A DNA stretch of 64,000 nucleotides from Congeria kusceri (GCA_027627225.1 CM051033.1:14832058-14896057), one strand, 5' to 3'; positions 1-11,995 are shown, counted from the stretch's first letter. Numbers and translations are program-made. The notes: generated from the sequence alone by a model not told the origin.

Positions 1-845
1 GATATACACTTAAATAGCTCAGTGACTTTAAATATCTTCCCCTCTGAAACCGCAAGGCCCAGAGGTTTTGTATTTGGTAACATTGTACAGTGGTCCTGGA
101 CAAAGATTGTTCAAATTATGCCCCAGGGGTAGTGTCCACGCCTGGGGTCACATAGTTAATATAGATTTAAATAGCAAAATGACTTTACAAATCTTCTCCT
201 TTGAAACTGCTAGGCCCAGAGGTTTCTTATGTAGTACATTACATCCAATAGTCTTCATCAACAAAAATAGTTCAAATTATGCCACTGGGGTAAAATTGGC
301 CACGCCCTGGTGGTCATATGGTTTCAATATTAGACTTATATGGCAATTGGACTTAAACAATCTTCTCCTCTGAAACTGCAAGATGAAGGTTTCATATTTG
401 GCATGAAACTTTGTGTATTAGTCCTCTAAAAAGATTGTTTAAATTATGCCACTGTGGTCAAACATGGCCACGCCCCGGGGGTCACATGGTGGATATACAC
501 TTAAATATCTTCTCTGAAACTGCAAGGCCCAGAGGTATAGTACATGGTATGTAACATCGTATAGTGGTCCTCAACAAAGAGTGTTCAAATTATGCTCCAG
601 GGGTAAAAAGAAGCCACGACCCGGGGGTCGCACGGTTTCTGTAGACTTATATAGCAAGTGGACTATTCCCCTGTGGTCAGACATGGCCACGCCCCAGAGG
701 TCACAAAATGAGTTTAAAAATCTCCTCCTGAAACTGCAAGGCCCAGATTTTCATACTCAGGTGAGCGCCTTTGGGTTTTTTGGCCCTCATGTTAGCTAGT
801 TTAACCTAGAGGGGGCATAATTGTTTTACAAACAGCTCTTGTTTG
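1..845 (+). mobile_element. Tandem-array element, family E body with a family A 3' end
   Basis: About five units of roughly 165 bp share the phrases cccagaggttt, gtggtcct, ggtcacatgg and aaatagcaaaatgacttt with the long array at 40638-44362. The array ends near 745-797 with a degenerate family E terminus (ctcaggtgagcgcc, then ttggccctcat). This is followed at once by a family A terminus, gagggggcataattg plus the stem-loop around ttttacaaa and cagctcttgttt at 815-845. The left side runs off the window. The short ORFs inside are readings of the repeat, not genes. The double terminus suggests either nesting or end exchange between families. Confidence 0.75.
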
Positions 846-1345
846 TTTTAGTCTACTGTTTTATTAAAACTTTAAGTGAACTACTATAGCCTCAGGAAAT
901 AGTACGTTTGCCATTGATTTTGAAACTGGTGGATTTGTTACTATATTTCTGCAGAAGTAATGGCTACCTCATAGATATGCACATATTGTAAAGTCCTTGA
1001 TTACTACTTACTGGAAGCACAGACATATGCAGGGTCCTCACTGTTTCTTGAAAGAAGCCACCCATAGCCCTATGAGGGGGGAATATTCACGTCATAAGTA
1101 CTCATACTTCCTGTATATTAAGGTACGTTAATACATTTTCAAAGCATCAGCTTTAAAAATGGCAGATTAAGGGCTCTGATAGTTTTTATTGCAACCGAAT
1201 AAAAAAAGCTTTTGTCATCACTGAGTGGCATAGGTGTTGGTTTCTTTAAAATCTCTTCAATATCTTAATTGCAAAAATTAAAGCATCTGGCCTAATGAAA
1301 CCAATATTACGGTATATTGAGAAAAAAAGAAGTAAATTAAAACAT
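846..1345. other. No gene or clear repeat seen
   Basis: AT-rich sequence without a convincing ORF, repeat pair or splice-bounded coding segment. Confidence 0.5.
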
Positions 1346-1346
1346 T

Positions 1347-1421
1347 TGTCCTTCCCTGACTCGAACCTGCGACCGACTTCATCCAAACAGACTGGCGCCT
1401 TAACCACTCAGCCATCCATAC
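1347..1421 (-). pseudogene. tRNA-like sequence (tRNA-Leu-like; degenerate gene or SINE head)
   Basis: Read on the minus strand, the segment has a good internal A box (TGGCTGAGTGGTTAAGGCG, about 1396-1414) followed by CCAGTCTG. About 45 nt further on is a B-box-like CAGGTTCGAGTCAG (1357-1370). The A box plus GGCGCCAG resembles tRNA-Leu. The outer ends do not pair into a convincing 7-bp acceptor stem and the T stem is imperfect, so a functional tRNA is unlikely. Such RNA polymerase III promoter boxes are typical of the 5' heads of tRNA-derived SINEs. The sequence downstream on the minus strand is AT-rich and no tail boundary is clear. Confidence 0.5.
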
Positions 1422-1707
1422 TTATAACTATAGAAGTAAATTTGAAGGCTGTGTCAGTTATACAGGAGTTTTCCAAAAAAAAATACCAATGAAAAACGTT
1501 ACAAACGCTTTATAATTTTATCTATTTCAAAAGATTATTTTTCTTAAATGTCGCAATATTTCCAACCTATTTCTTGCTCAAGAATGTTATTTTGGCTGTA
1601 TAAATATAGTGTGTTTCTTTTTGAGATCTATGTCAACACATTTTAACAGGTTTTTGGTTAGGTCCACTTTTCTAAACATTATTTGACTTGTAGACGGCTT
1701 TCAAACT

Positions 1708-1822
1708 TTGTAATTTTCAGCATGAGGAGATGTATGTGTAGGACTAGGACAAGTACCAAAACAATGTAAATTTCAGCATGAGATGTATGTGTAGGACTAG
1801 TACAAGTACCAAAACAATGTCT
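1708..1822. repeat. Tandem duplication, about 55 bp x 2
   Basis: The phrase tttcagcatgag...agatgtatgtgtaggacta...acaagtaccaaaacaatgt occurs twice in direct tandem, with a 4-bp length difference near the start and one g/t change. No coding potential is visible. Confidence 0.85.
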
Positions 1823-2550
1823 TTGATTTTGATTTATGATCATGTCATATCATTGCGAATGATGCTATTTGTAAATAAAATAAAAAAAGGTAAATGCACA
1901 TTCAATAATAGACGAGCAACATCTGTTCTGCAGACGGCCTTCATCTCAATGCCAGTGGTGCGCGTAGCAGTTTGGAGACGCGGTCTGCAATGACATGTAG
2001 TCAGTGCCAGTTACCGAAGTGACGGACCTTACCCTATAGATCCCGATTGTGACAAGCCTGCAGCTTGCTCTACCACCATGGTTGATGCCCCTCCAAGGAA
2101 GTCTTTTGCTGATGTCATTCAGGTGGTATTATTATTGGTATTGTTTTTTTTGTACACTGTACATCAATGAACAGTATACATAGAAATACAGTTAAGTATA
2201 TTACAGATGAGCCGTATGTTGTACTTTTTTTTTTAAAGTATATCAAACATTTTGAGACCAATGTTGTCATCAAATACTTATTTGCAATGCGTTGACAGCA
2301 TTAGCTACTTCAAGGGACTATGTCATCGAAAAGGGCCTCAAGGGGCAATTTCTTCAAAAAATCTTAAATTTACATATTAATCATGGCATATAACAACAGT
2401 TAAAACAGGGTATATATAATGGGAAAAGAGTGTAAGTCGTTATATTTTAAAAAGGAATTTTCCACTGAATCCCAATTAAAGGGCCATTTTCCAGGATTTT
2501 TCTGGAAAATAAACCTGATTTTTCTTCACTAAATTATAAAAAGGCACGAA
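1823..2550. other. No gene seen
   Basis: Mostly AT-rich. A moderately GC-balanced patch near 1910-2110 has no supportable coding exon, and no repeat partner was found in the window. Confidence 0.45.
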
Positions 2551-2624
2551 AAATGTTATGCCGGCGGAATAAAAGTTCCATTTTTTCTCGAATTTTTTTC
2601 GCGTTTTTGCAGTAATTTGCAGGG

Positions 2625-4020
2625 AAAGTTCCGCTGGCGGTACAAAACTTCAATGTTTTAAGAACCAAATTTAATGATCCACCAGCAAATTCTTGTATTC
2701 CTTTTAACAAGTAATGGATATGTTCTACTGGCGGTACAAACATCCCAACATTTATATTCCGATTAATAGAAAACCAAACTCAAAATGTTACGCTGGTGGT
2801 ACAAACTTCCTAAAATTTATATTTTGAATAACAGAAATCAAACTCGAAAGTGTTCCGCTGGCGGTACAAACTTCCTAACATTTATAGTCTTAATACAGAA
2901 ATCAAACTCGAAAGTGTTCCGCTGGCGATACAAATTTCCTAACATGTATAGTCTTAATACAGAAAACCAAACATAGTGTTCCGCTGGCCGAAAACTTCCT
3001 AACATTTATATTCCGATTAATTGAAAACCAAACTCAAAATGTTCCGCTGACGGTACAGACTTCCTAACATTTATATTCCGATTAATAGAAAACCAAACTC
3101 AAAATGTTCCGCTGGCGGTACACATTTCCTAACATTTATAGTCTTAATACAGAAAACCGAACATAGTGTTCCGCTGGCAGTACAAACGTCCTAACATTTA
3201 TACTCTGATTAACAGAAAACCAAACTCAAGTGTTCCGCTGGCGGTACAAATTTCCTAACATTTATATTCCGATTAATAGAAAACCAAACTCAAAATGTTC
3301 CGCTGGCGGTACAAACTTCCTAACATTTATATTCCGATTAATAGAAAACCAAACTCAAAATGTTCCGCTGGCGGTACAAATTTCCTAACATTTATAGTCT
3401 TAATACAGAAAACCGAACATAGTGTTCCGCTGGCGGTACAAACTTCCTAACATTTATACTCTGATTAACAGAAAACCAAACTCGAGTGTTCCGCTGGCGG
3501 TACAAATTTCCTTTTTATATTCCGATTAATAGAAAACCAAACACAAAATGTTCCGCTGGCGGTACAAACTTCCTAACATTTATATTCCGATTAATAGAAA
3601 CCCAAACTCATGTTCCGCTGGCGGTATAAATTTCCTAACATTTACAGTCTTAATACAGAAAACCGAACATAGAGTGTTCCGCTGGCGGTACAAACTTCCT
3701 AACATTTATACTCTGATTAACAGAAAACCAAACTCCAGTGTTCCGCTGGCGGTACAAACATCACAACATTTATATTCCGATTAATTGAAAACCAAACTTG
3801 AAAGTGTTCCGCTGGCGGTACAAACTTCCTAACATTTATAGTCTTAACAACATAAATCCAACTTAGTGTTCCGCTGGCAGTACAAACTTACTAATATTTA
3901 TTATCTGATTTAATGAATTACCAACTAAAGTGTTCGGCTGGCGGTACAAACTTCCTTATATTTATAATCTGATTCAATAATAACCAAACTCAAGGTGTTC
4001 CGCCGGCGGTACAAGCATTT
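2625..4020. repeat. 63-bp satellite array, about 22 units, with higher-order AABC structure
   Basis: Each unit begins gttccgctggcggtacaaa, followed by tcctaacattta and a variable second half. Units are 62-66 bp. Three second-half variants alternate: A (ttccgattaatagaaaacc), B (gtcttaatacagaaaacc with gaacatag) and C (ctctgattaacagaaaacc). From about 2978 to 3740 the order is A-A-B-C three times, with periods of about 254, 256 and 252 bp. The flanking units (2723-2978 and 3740-4020) are more diverged and do not keep the order. This is what unequal exchange in multi-unit blocks would leave. Short ORFs over it are frame readings of the repeat. Confidence 0.9.
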
Positions 4021-4257
4021 TGATAAATGCTATATTCTAAATGACTGTTTCCAAGCATCCTGTCAAATAATGCTTCGTGACATATATTCTGTCAAAGTCT
4101 ACTAAAATGTTCTGCTTGTGCCACATGTGTACTGACATTCCTTTTCTGAATTAAAAAAACAACAATATTTTTACAAGCACAATGTCAAGCCAATTTATGA
4201 AATGATTACATTTTAATAAATTTAAAACAATACTAATTCAAAGGACATGTTCTTGAC

Positions 4258-5255
4258 ATACACAACTAGAATTGTCACATGAGTGACGGATATACCCCCA
4301 CAAAATGGCCTTGTCAAAAAACTATGGCATCCATTCGAAAGAAACGGACAGAGAGAATGCTTTAATTTGTGAATGGTCAACAGTGTGATTGGAAAAATTA
4401 AATTTCAATAGGACCCATAACTCTGTCAACATTTAGTAGTTTGTAACCAAAGTTGAACTTGATCTGTATTTTATGATGTTACACCTAGGTACCAAAAATA
4501 AGTTAAATATGTGCAGCCTTTCATGAGTTACTGTCCATAATTTTCGGGAATTTAAGTCAAAAAGGGGGGCCATAACTGTGTCAAAATTTAGTGGTTTGTA
4601 ACCAAAGTCAAACTTGACCTGTATTTTATGATGCTACACATGTGTACCAATAATTATTTAAATATGTCAAGCCATTGTTGAGTTATCGTCAGGAAACAAT
4701 GCTTTTAGGGAATTTAAGTCAAATAAAGGTACTTAACTCTGTCAAAATTTTGTGGTTTGTAACCACCAAAGTCGAACTTGACCCGTAGTTTATGACGCTA
4801 CACATGTATACCAAGAATTATTTGAACATGTCAAGCCATTCTTGAGTTATCCGAAAATCATGTTTTTCGGGAATTTTAAGTCAAAAAAGGGCCATAACTC
4901 TGTCAAAATTTAGTGGTTTGTAACCAACATCGAACTTGCCCTGTATTGTAAGATGTTACACATGTGTACCAAAAATTATTTGAATATGTCAAGCCTTTCT
5001 TGAGTTATCATCCAGAAACCATGTTTTTAGGGAATTTTAAGTAAAAAAAAGGGCCATACCTCTGTCAAAATTTTGTGGTTTGTAACCAACATCGTACTTG
5101 ACCTGTATTTTATGATGTTACACATGTGTACCAAAAATTATTTGAATATGTCGAGCCTTTCTTGAGTTATCATCCGGAAACCAAAAACCAACAAGCTCAC
5201 TCCTATATACCCCCCCCCCCCCTCCTAAACTTCGTTTGTGGTGGTATAAACAGAC
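4258..5255 (-). mobile_element. Family C tandem-array element, nearly full length
   Basis: In minus orientation the element opens near 5250 with the family C 5' hairpin (ataccaccacaaacgaagttt and a long G run, written on plus as 14 consecutive C at about 5211-5224). It carries about five units of roughly 155-165 bp with the phrases ttgacagagttatggcc, ggttacaaaccacta and tacacatgtgtaacatcat. It ends at about 4262 with the family C 3' module: gtgggggtatatccgtcac, loop, gtgacaattctagttg. Other copies lie at 46829, 48775 and 59957. It has no coding capacity, so movement would have to be in trans. Confidence 0.8.
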
Positions 5256-5545
5256 AAAGAACGACTGAAGAAAGCACTCACATACTAGTAGTAATAACAA
5301 TTATTTTACATAAAATTGACAGTTTATCAAAATAAGTCATGAACTGTCAACTTCTAACATTGGAGACATCATTTGTTCAAACCAATATATTGATAAAACG
5401 ATGTATCATGTGAAGTATACACATAAAAATAATGTAACATGTCATAAAACAAAACTTAAATCCTTTACAAAATAGTATAATAAACCAAATTACAAGTTTA
5501 ACTAACCACTATACAAATTTCACTTATGTAGATCTTACACTGCAG

Positions 5546-6033
5546 CGAACAAGAGCTCTATGTTAAACAGTTATGCCCCTTATAGGTTAAAAACAATCTT
5601 TAAAATATCAATTTTACCCTTTACCGGAAATGGCTAAAACTGCCAATAGTAGATAATTCAAGGGCCACAACTCCACAGTTCCTAGGGTAATTTGGTTGAT
5701 TATCAAACTTGACCAAGATAGTATGCCCACACAAATATTCATAAACTTCAGTGAAGATCGGATGAAAACTATTGAAATTGGAGCGGAAAAGGCTAAAACT
5801 GCCAATAGTAGATAATTCAAGGGCCAAAAACTCCTCAATTCCTGGGGTGATTTGGCGGATTATCGAACTTGGCCAAGATATGCCCACACACATTTTCATA
5901 AAGTTTGGTGAAAATCAAATCGGATGAAAACTGTTGGACTTAAGCAAGATGAAACGAAAACTGTCTTACAACCAACAGGCAGACTGACATTAGCAAACCA
6001 ATATACCCCACCATCTTCAATGGGGGACAATAA
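5546..6033 (-). mobile_element. Family A tandem-array element, short copy
   Basis: The minus-strand 5' end is near 6033, where tcccccattgaagatgg pairs as an imperfect hairpin next to tatattgg. The body has two units containing gtagtgattctagggccaaa-like text and the phrase ttggtgaaaatcggatgaaaac. The 3' end at 5549-5590 reads, on plus, aacaagagctc...ttaaacagttatgcccctt, matching the stem-loop plus CTTGTT ends of the other family A copies at 845, 15846, 16897 and 54640. Confidence 0.75.
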
Positions 6034-6384
6034 CGACAGTTATTTGAACTTTTAACTAAATTTCAACAAATTATGTACTTTTCTCTTGAGATATACATTG
6101 CGCAATCTTTCATTAATAATTCGTAAGTGCACACAGATCTTCATTTGCAAAATGTTTACATTTTAATATCCTAATTTAAACATGAATCAAATAAATATAA
6201 AAAATGTTAATGTTCAGAAGCCATTAATAACATTTTAATCATTACACCCAACAATGAGCTTAGCTGAATGAGTCCCTTTATTCGCACAAATGTTTCTTTA
6301 CTAGCAGCAAAAATGATCACAACTTGCAAAGCTAAATCGAAAAAGAAATATTTAGAATCACACTGCGAAATGTTTGCTGAACTA

Positions 6385-6985
6385 AACTAGATGTGTCACA
6401 GACACAGATGCCCCCACAATTCATGATTGGACACTGACAAAGGGCGTGTCGCCAACACTAATTTTTGCCTACACAAATTTATTTTCATATAAATTCAATA
6501 GTTGAAAAAAGGACAAGGGCCATACTTGTGCCAAAATTGGTTGCAGCCAAAATTCCTGTCTTAACACTCACCAACCTATAGTTAGTTCTGAAGTTACAAA
6601 CGTTTCGAATATAAACTTTAGCCAGAAAATCTGTGTAAGAAGGGGGCATAATTTTGACCAAATAGAATACAGTGTTTTATGGAATGGTGCCCCTGACACT
6701 GGAGTTGATGAAAAAGGTATATTCCAATTTTCAAGTGAATAACTTATGTAGTTCTGCAATTTCAAAACTTTTGAATAAGTAAAAAGGGGCATAACTCTGT
6801 CAAAATACAAAACAGAGTTATAGGGAATGTCGCCCCCTATATTGAAGTTGATGAAAAGGTATATTCCAATTTCCAAGTGAATAACTGGTGTAAATTTGAA
6901 GTTACAAGACTTTTAAATAAAAACTTTAACCATTTTTAGACGAGGACGCCGATGCCAAGGTAGTAGGAAAGCTCACCTATTCTCT
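6385..6985 (-). mobile_element. Family H tandem-array element
   Basis: The 3' end on plus is actagatgtgtcacagacac followed by agatgcccccac at 6386-6417: a GTGT/ACAC stem-loop flanked by CTAG and GGGGGCAT on the minus strand. The other end (6940-6985) carries agctcacctattc, tctgaatag and tcaagctaac, a small hairpin start. The body has about two units containing atgaaaaggtatattccaat and aagtgaataact. Nothing in it encodes a protein. Confidence 0.7.
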
Positions 6986-7889
6986 GAATAGTCAAGCTAA
7001 CCATTTTACTCATTGCTACACCAATAAATACTACAATAAATTTATCAACATTTTCTTCATCTGAAAAAAAAAATGTGTCAACCATGTAAACTGTTCATCA
7101 ACACTGTGTCAAATTATATCAAATTATTTTTGAAATAGTGTTATTTTAAAGCGTATCCTGGATTTTTAATGGTAACTTGCAAATATAATTACAAAATTAA
7201 AAAAATGTGTCAACCATGCAAATATAATTACATAAGGACATAAGTGAGTAAGTAATTAAATATCTTCGCCTTGCAACATTGTCCATATTTAAACAACAAT
7301 AGCACGCATGTTTCCTTTAATAAATGCTATCTAAAAAATCATATGAATCAACGAGCAATAAATGTCCATAAATATCTTCATCCAAACATGCTTTTTCCTT
7401 TCATCATATGCCAGCACCAGCACAAGCGATGTTCTGCGTACAGTCACGTCTAAAATAACAAAATTGTATGACAATGTTAACATTAAATAATTGTCAAATC
7501 CTGTGCCCAAAGCCCAGGGGCTACCAATAATTTCCATTGGGCTACAATAATTTTAAATAACAAGCCAAGCGGGCCACTAAAGCTGTTTCATTTATCTGTA
7601 TTAATTATTGTTTAATCTTTAAGTATTGCATACATTATAAACTATGTATTTTATTTAATGAATAGGATTAGTCTGATCACCTAGAGAACTAGTTTGCTTG
7701 TCTTTCAGTTTACTGTGTGGTTCATCATCATGTAAAAAGTATTTGGGTTAGCCAGGCTTCCAATGACAAATTATGGTAGTCCATTATCATAATTATAAAA
7801 TTTGTTTATGACTAATTAATTTATTATAACAATTATCAGAGCTCTTGGTAGGTTTATAAAAAAAATGATTGCTAAAAGCATAAACACAC
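6986..7889. other. No gene seen
   Basis: AT-rich sequence with microsatellite-like runs. No repeat partner or coding exon can be supported. Confidence 0.45.
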
Positions 7890-7945
7890 CAGCATATCTT
7901 CGCTTAGAATGGGATCTCTTTTTCTTCCGCCCTGACCTTGGTCTC
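7890..7945 (-). CDS. Candidate small basic exon, unassigned
   Basis: On minus, a TTTATC...GCAG acceptor precedes a 56-nt segment that reads RPRSGRKKKRSHSKRRYAG and reaches a GTGTGT donor. The peptide is strongly basic, like a nuclear localisation or nucleic-acid-binding tail. It lies 2.5 kb downstream of the last recognised exon of the DUF7869-like gene and could be its 3' exon, but nothing links the two directly. A chance lysine/arginine-rich stretch is the main alternative. Confidence 0.25.
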
Positions 7946-8148
7946 CTGCATTTTTATCAAATGAAATGGTAGAACATATTGAGCATTATCATCATCATAA
8001 ATTAACACATTAAAATTCTACATTCGGATGTGAATGTGGGATAAAAAAAGCTAGAGTTATCAATGAAATAAGTTACATTTGAGTTGACTTGAACATCTGG
8101 TAAATTGGTAACGATATACAATAAAATGGCCCAGGTGGATAAGAGGCT

Positions 8149-8340
8149 CTACTGGCCCAAAGATTGTCCAACAGGGCTATTTTTTACACCAGAACCATCA
8201 CTAAACCAGAGCTGCTTGTAAAACAGATATGCAATGGAATGGAACCATACATAAAAATTTAAATTTCTATCACTCAAGGATGAGTCTTGTGCGAAGTAGT
8301 TTCTGAGTTGTGTAAATGGACTCACTGGTGTGACACACAA
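8149..8340 (-). CDS. Short ORF of unknown nature
   Basis: A 63-codon minus-strand reading frame with balanced composition, including SDRNLNFYVWFHSIAYLF. I do not recognise it. It is preceded by no clear acceptor and ends in TAG shortly after GQSLGQ. It might be a coding fragment of the same decayed gene or of another element. Its amino-acid composition looks more protein-like than most ORFs here, but the evidence is weak. Confidence 0.2.
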   Translation of the reverse strand: MCVTPVSPFTQLRNYFAQDSSLSDRNLNFYVWFHSIAYLFYKQLWFSDGSGVKNSPVGQSLGQ

Positions 8341-9157
8341 TATGGACGAAATTACATAGCATAAGCGTACAAAACATTACATTCAAAGTAATAAACAACA
8401 AACAACACTCGGGCAACAACAAAAATGCTTTTTAGCACATAAGTAAAGCAATGTTTACTTCTTTTATCATTTGAACAATTTTACTCCTTGACACGAAATA
8501 GTGGGAATATTTATTAAAGCTCAACTACAATGTTGTCACTGTTTTTCCAACAGTATCACAAAACAACAATAGGTGATAACAGCATTAATATCAAGCTTTA
8601 AGATCACATCTGCTTTATATTTTGTACTTTTATTTAACGGGGTGTATCAACGGCATATAAGGTATAATATTTTCAAAAATAATGTATAATATTAAGGAGT
8701 ATCTATTAAATAATTGCTTAAAATATAGGTGTAGTTTTTATTTGCAGACAGTAGGCACAAGTTTAAATTCGAACAACAATTTTTGGGGTATTGTCATTTT
8801 TACAATTCCATAAACATTTTACTGATACTTGAAAACAAATAGCAGTGATAATTGGGATTATGTCTTGTTTTAATACTCGTCTATATTTATGGGAAATACC
8901 CTCGTTATGCCCCTTTAAGAATAAGGTGTCATATTGGTGTTTCCATTTACAAATCAAAATGCTTTCAACTAGAAAAATAACTTCAAAGGTTTTAATCAAC
9001 TGTGCATATCCAAAACATTATTTCATTAACATTCCTTTTTGTTTCTCAGAAACCCTGTGTCCAGAACCTTGCACTGCAACATTTCGCTTTTTAATCTGTA
9101 CCTAGAAATGTACAATGCACAGCTTAAAATCTTTAATCGATACAATGTGTAATAAAA

Positions 9158-9366
9158 ACAAGATGCTGTTTTCGATCAACACACACGACCCGGTTGGTGC
9201 TGGACGGCCCATTTGAATTATTTTAGATCATAATTAGATCAAGGTCAAAGTGAGGCTGAATTATATGGGTGGATTAGGAATGGTCATAAGCAACAAATGT
9301 GTAAGTATCGAAGTGATATATGCGGTGTTGGTGCTAGAAGAAACGGTAAAATCTAGTTAACCTTGT
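9158..9366 (-). mobile_element. Family D array element, truncated copy
   Basis: On the minus strand the text matches family D at 56983-57776: actagattttaccg, agcaccaacaccgc, ttgcttatgaccattcc, aatccacccatata and cctcactttgaccttgat. It ends in ccaaccgggtcgtgtgtgtt...catcttgttttt, a diverged version of the family D 3' module. Only about one and a half units remain and the 5' hairpin is missing. Confidence 0.7.
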
Positions 9367-9524
9367 ACGTACAGAATCACAAGACGGAACCACGGACATG
9401 ACTATCACTATTTGCTCCTGTATCAAGATGTCGAGGACATAAAAAGATACCTAAGAACTGTTACTGTTAATGGGATATGCAAGAATATACATATATGCCA
9501 TAATAATAAAAGCAAACATTAGAT

Positions 9525-9975
9525 CATGCAACTGTTGTAAAAAGCAATGTTATGGTATGAAATTCATAAAGACCATTGATGTAAAGAGCAATGTCAGAGG
9601 AGACAAATGTTGATAGACTGAGTAATGGAGTAGGTAATTACACGGGATTAAATGGACGCAGCGTATTTCTGTATCCACTGTGTAGTACATGTTTACAGAC
9701 TTATACGGCAAGGCTGAGATTAAAGAGGGCAGAGTGGGATCAAAGGCGGCAGGGCGGGGGTCGAGGGCAGCAGGGCGCTCCGCCCAATCATTAAGGCCTA
9801 GCTAGAGCGCTTTAGACCATTGTTGTACAAGGTAGTATCAGAGTAGGCCATTCATAAAGACCAATGATATAAATGGTAATGTCAGAATACGCAAATCTTA
9901 ATAGAAAATTCTTATAAAAGGCAATATCAGAGTAGCAATTCAAAAAGACCGTTGGTGTAAACTTACACCATGAGC
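9525..9975. repeat. Degenerate short interspersed direct repeats
   Basis: The phrase cataaagacc(a)ttgatgtaaa, followed by agcaatgtcagag, recurs at about 9570, 9835, 9880 and 9945 with many changes. A GC-rich patch (about 9715-9790, ggcagggcgggggtcgaggg) sits between copies. The short ORF 9591-9794 crosses both and is not convincing as a gene. Confidence 0.45.
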
Positions 9976-10438
9976 ACTAATTGTTTGTTTGACAAACATG
10001 GTCAGTTTTGCTAGGCTCATCAATGACATCGTCATTATTGTTTGCAAAGCAATTTAAAAGGCAAGAACTAGTTTGTAAAGTGGTGTTTACACTACAGTTC
10101 TTATGTATTATGCTTTAACTGCATATATATTTTTATTACATAAACATAAGAAACAAGAATATATATTTTTTGGAAGATCTCAATTTGAAAAAGTGCGAAA
10201 CCAATCGGGTATAAATATTTGCTTATATAAGCGTAACGTAATATTATAATAATGATTTCCAAAATGTGGTTGTTTTGTATGAATTTCTTTGGCCGTAGGC
10301 ATACAAATATGTAGATACAAAAAGGACAGATATAACAACACAATTAGATACTGGCTTGATAAACAAGAAATATATATGTTTAAGTGATTTTAAACCTTTT
10401 TTCCAACTTATTACTTAACAAGTATACCAAAAACTAAC

Positions 10439-11004
10439 CAATGGTTGACGGGTTTCCTTGTCAATTAGTTCTTGGAGCTCCGGAACCATGCCTTGTCCCG
10501 GAGGAAATGCTGGTGTTGCCGGCTGCCTTGGTTAAAGTGCCAGCGGAAATGTTGTAGTAGTTTCCACATTTATATGTAGCGACTCATAAAATTCGTGCCA
10601 CTTTTTCAGACTGTCTTTTTGAACAGATGTTTTATATTATCAATTTGTTTTACATGTTTGTCAGTTTCAATTTTGGTAAAATCAGGCTTCAATAAACCTG
10701 GATGTCCAGTTGGCGTTTTAATCAGAAAGTTTCCATCCATTGCAGTCCATGGTTACTGTTGTTGCCCCTTCTAAAATACCTTAATCCCGCCATCAACACC
10801 AACAAATATGTAATGCAATGGTTGTGTCATGTGCTGCACTTTATCTGGGTCAAGCCATGTTTTTATATCAAATATTTGAGTGACTCTTTCTGCACTCTTC
10901 AACACTTATAAAAATTTGTTCGAATTTAAAAACCTTGAAACTTTACTAAATTTGGCATCTACATCTTCATGTGTATGGCCCACAATTAAGAAGGACATGT
11001 GAAC
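10439..11004 (-). pseudogene. DUF7869-like gene, VGHTHEDVD exon and C-terminal part
   Basis: TATTTCATTTCAG opens VHMSFLIVGHTHEDVDAKFS, then KVSRFLNSNKFL and a TAA. The same frame continues with SAERVTQIFDIKTWLDPDKV, HMTQPLHYIFVGVDGGIKVF, a TAG, a further TAA, and NFLIKTPTGHPGLLKPDFTK. A frameshift then gives DSLKKWHEFYESLHINVE and another gives FPPGQGMVPELQELIDKETR. Three stops and two shifts show that this part cannot be translated. Coding character persists across the breaks, so decay is fairly recent. The 3' limit (GTTAGT at 10438) is a guess. Confidence 0.75.
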
Positions 11005-11334
11005 CTGAAATGAAATATAATGATATATGAACAAAAATAAGTATACCAGACCAATCAAAACCTGTCAGCCAGTCAGACATAATGTCTGACAAAAACTGTG
11101 GGTGTCTGACAAAATTTATCACATCTATTACACATATTTTATGGTAGTTTGTCTTTTGTTAAATCAATTAGGCAGTTATTTCTGCAACAATAAACATGGC
11201 AATTCCACAAAAACCAAATTGTTCGAATGAAATGCATAAAAGTAACTACTAAAAGAAATGAAGTTTCATTACAATATCTCAATTTGCTCTAGAGTTATAC
11301 AGCGGAAGCTGTTTTTCTATTGTTAGTAACAGAC

Positions 11335-11995
11335 ACTTTGACCTTGATCCAACACACCCAAGATGCAATCCCAATTCCCAAGCGAGGTCTTAATACCAGG
11401 TATCTAGTATGTCTGAAGTTTCTTTGCCATAGCTCAATTCATTCTGAAGTATATGATCGAAAACCGTTTTCCTATTTTTAGTAATGCAGACCTTGACCCC
11501 ACCCACCCCAGATGCAATCCCAAGCGAGGTCTCAATATACGGTATCTATGTATAACCGATTGCCTCGTTATCATTATACTCACAATATGTATTTTTCACA
11601 TTTACTCATGTTGTCATGTCATCATGAACTGAGTTTTTCTGAAATAAACTTGGAAACTTGTATAAAGTATCATTGCAATAGCTCAATTTGTTCTCAAGTT
11701 AATGAGCGGAAACCGTTTTTCTAGTTTTAATAATGGTGGCCTTGAACCCACCCACACCAGATGCAATACCAAGCGAAGTATAAATATAACGTATCAACAT
11801 GTATATATGAAGTTTCATTACAATAGCTCAATTTGTTCCTAGAAATTATTCCCACAAACATTTCCATTTTGTTTGGTAAAGTTCAGAAGAAACTGTTGAA
11901 AGCAGAAAGGAAAGTGGTCTACAGACTGACCGACATTAGCAAAACCATTATACCCCGCCATCTTTGATGGGTGGGGTGGGGGGTGGCATAATTAA
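11335..11995 (-). mobile_element. Array element with family B body and family A 5' end
   Basis: Three to four units on minus contain the family B phrases ggtctcaatatacggtatc, ttgagcggaaaccgttttt and cccacccaccccagatgc (as seen on plus). The outer end at 11930-11990 is the family A hairpin: accattataccccgccatc, then tttgatggg and ggtggcataatt. It is therefore a chimera of two families. It sits in the intron between exons 10439-11004 and 12466-12568 of the decayed gene. The 3' end is missing. Confidence 0.7.

Noticed and set aside
2625..4020. CRISPR-like look: a conserved 19-20 bp word at regular spacing
   Set aside because: The intervening sequences are themselves repeated in three variants, so they are not unique spacers, and the context is eukaryotic.
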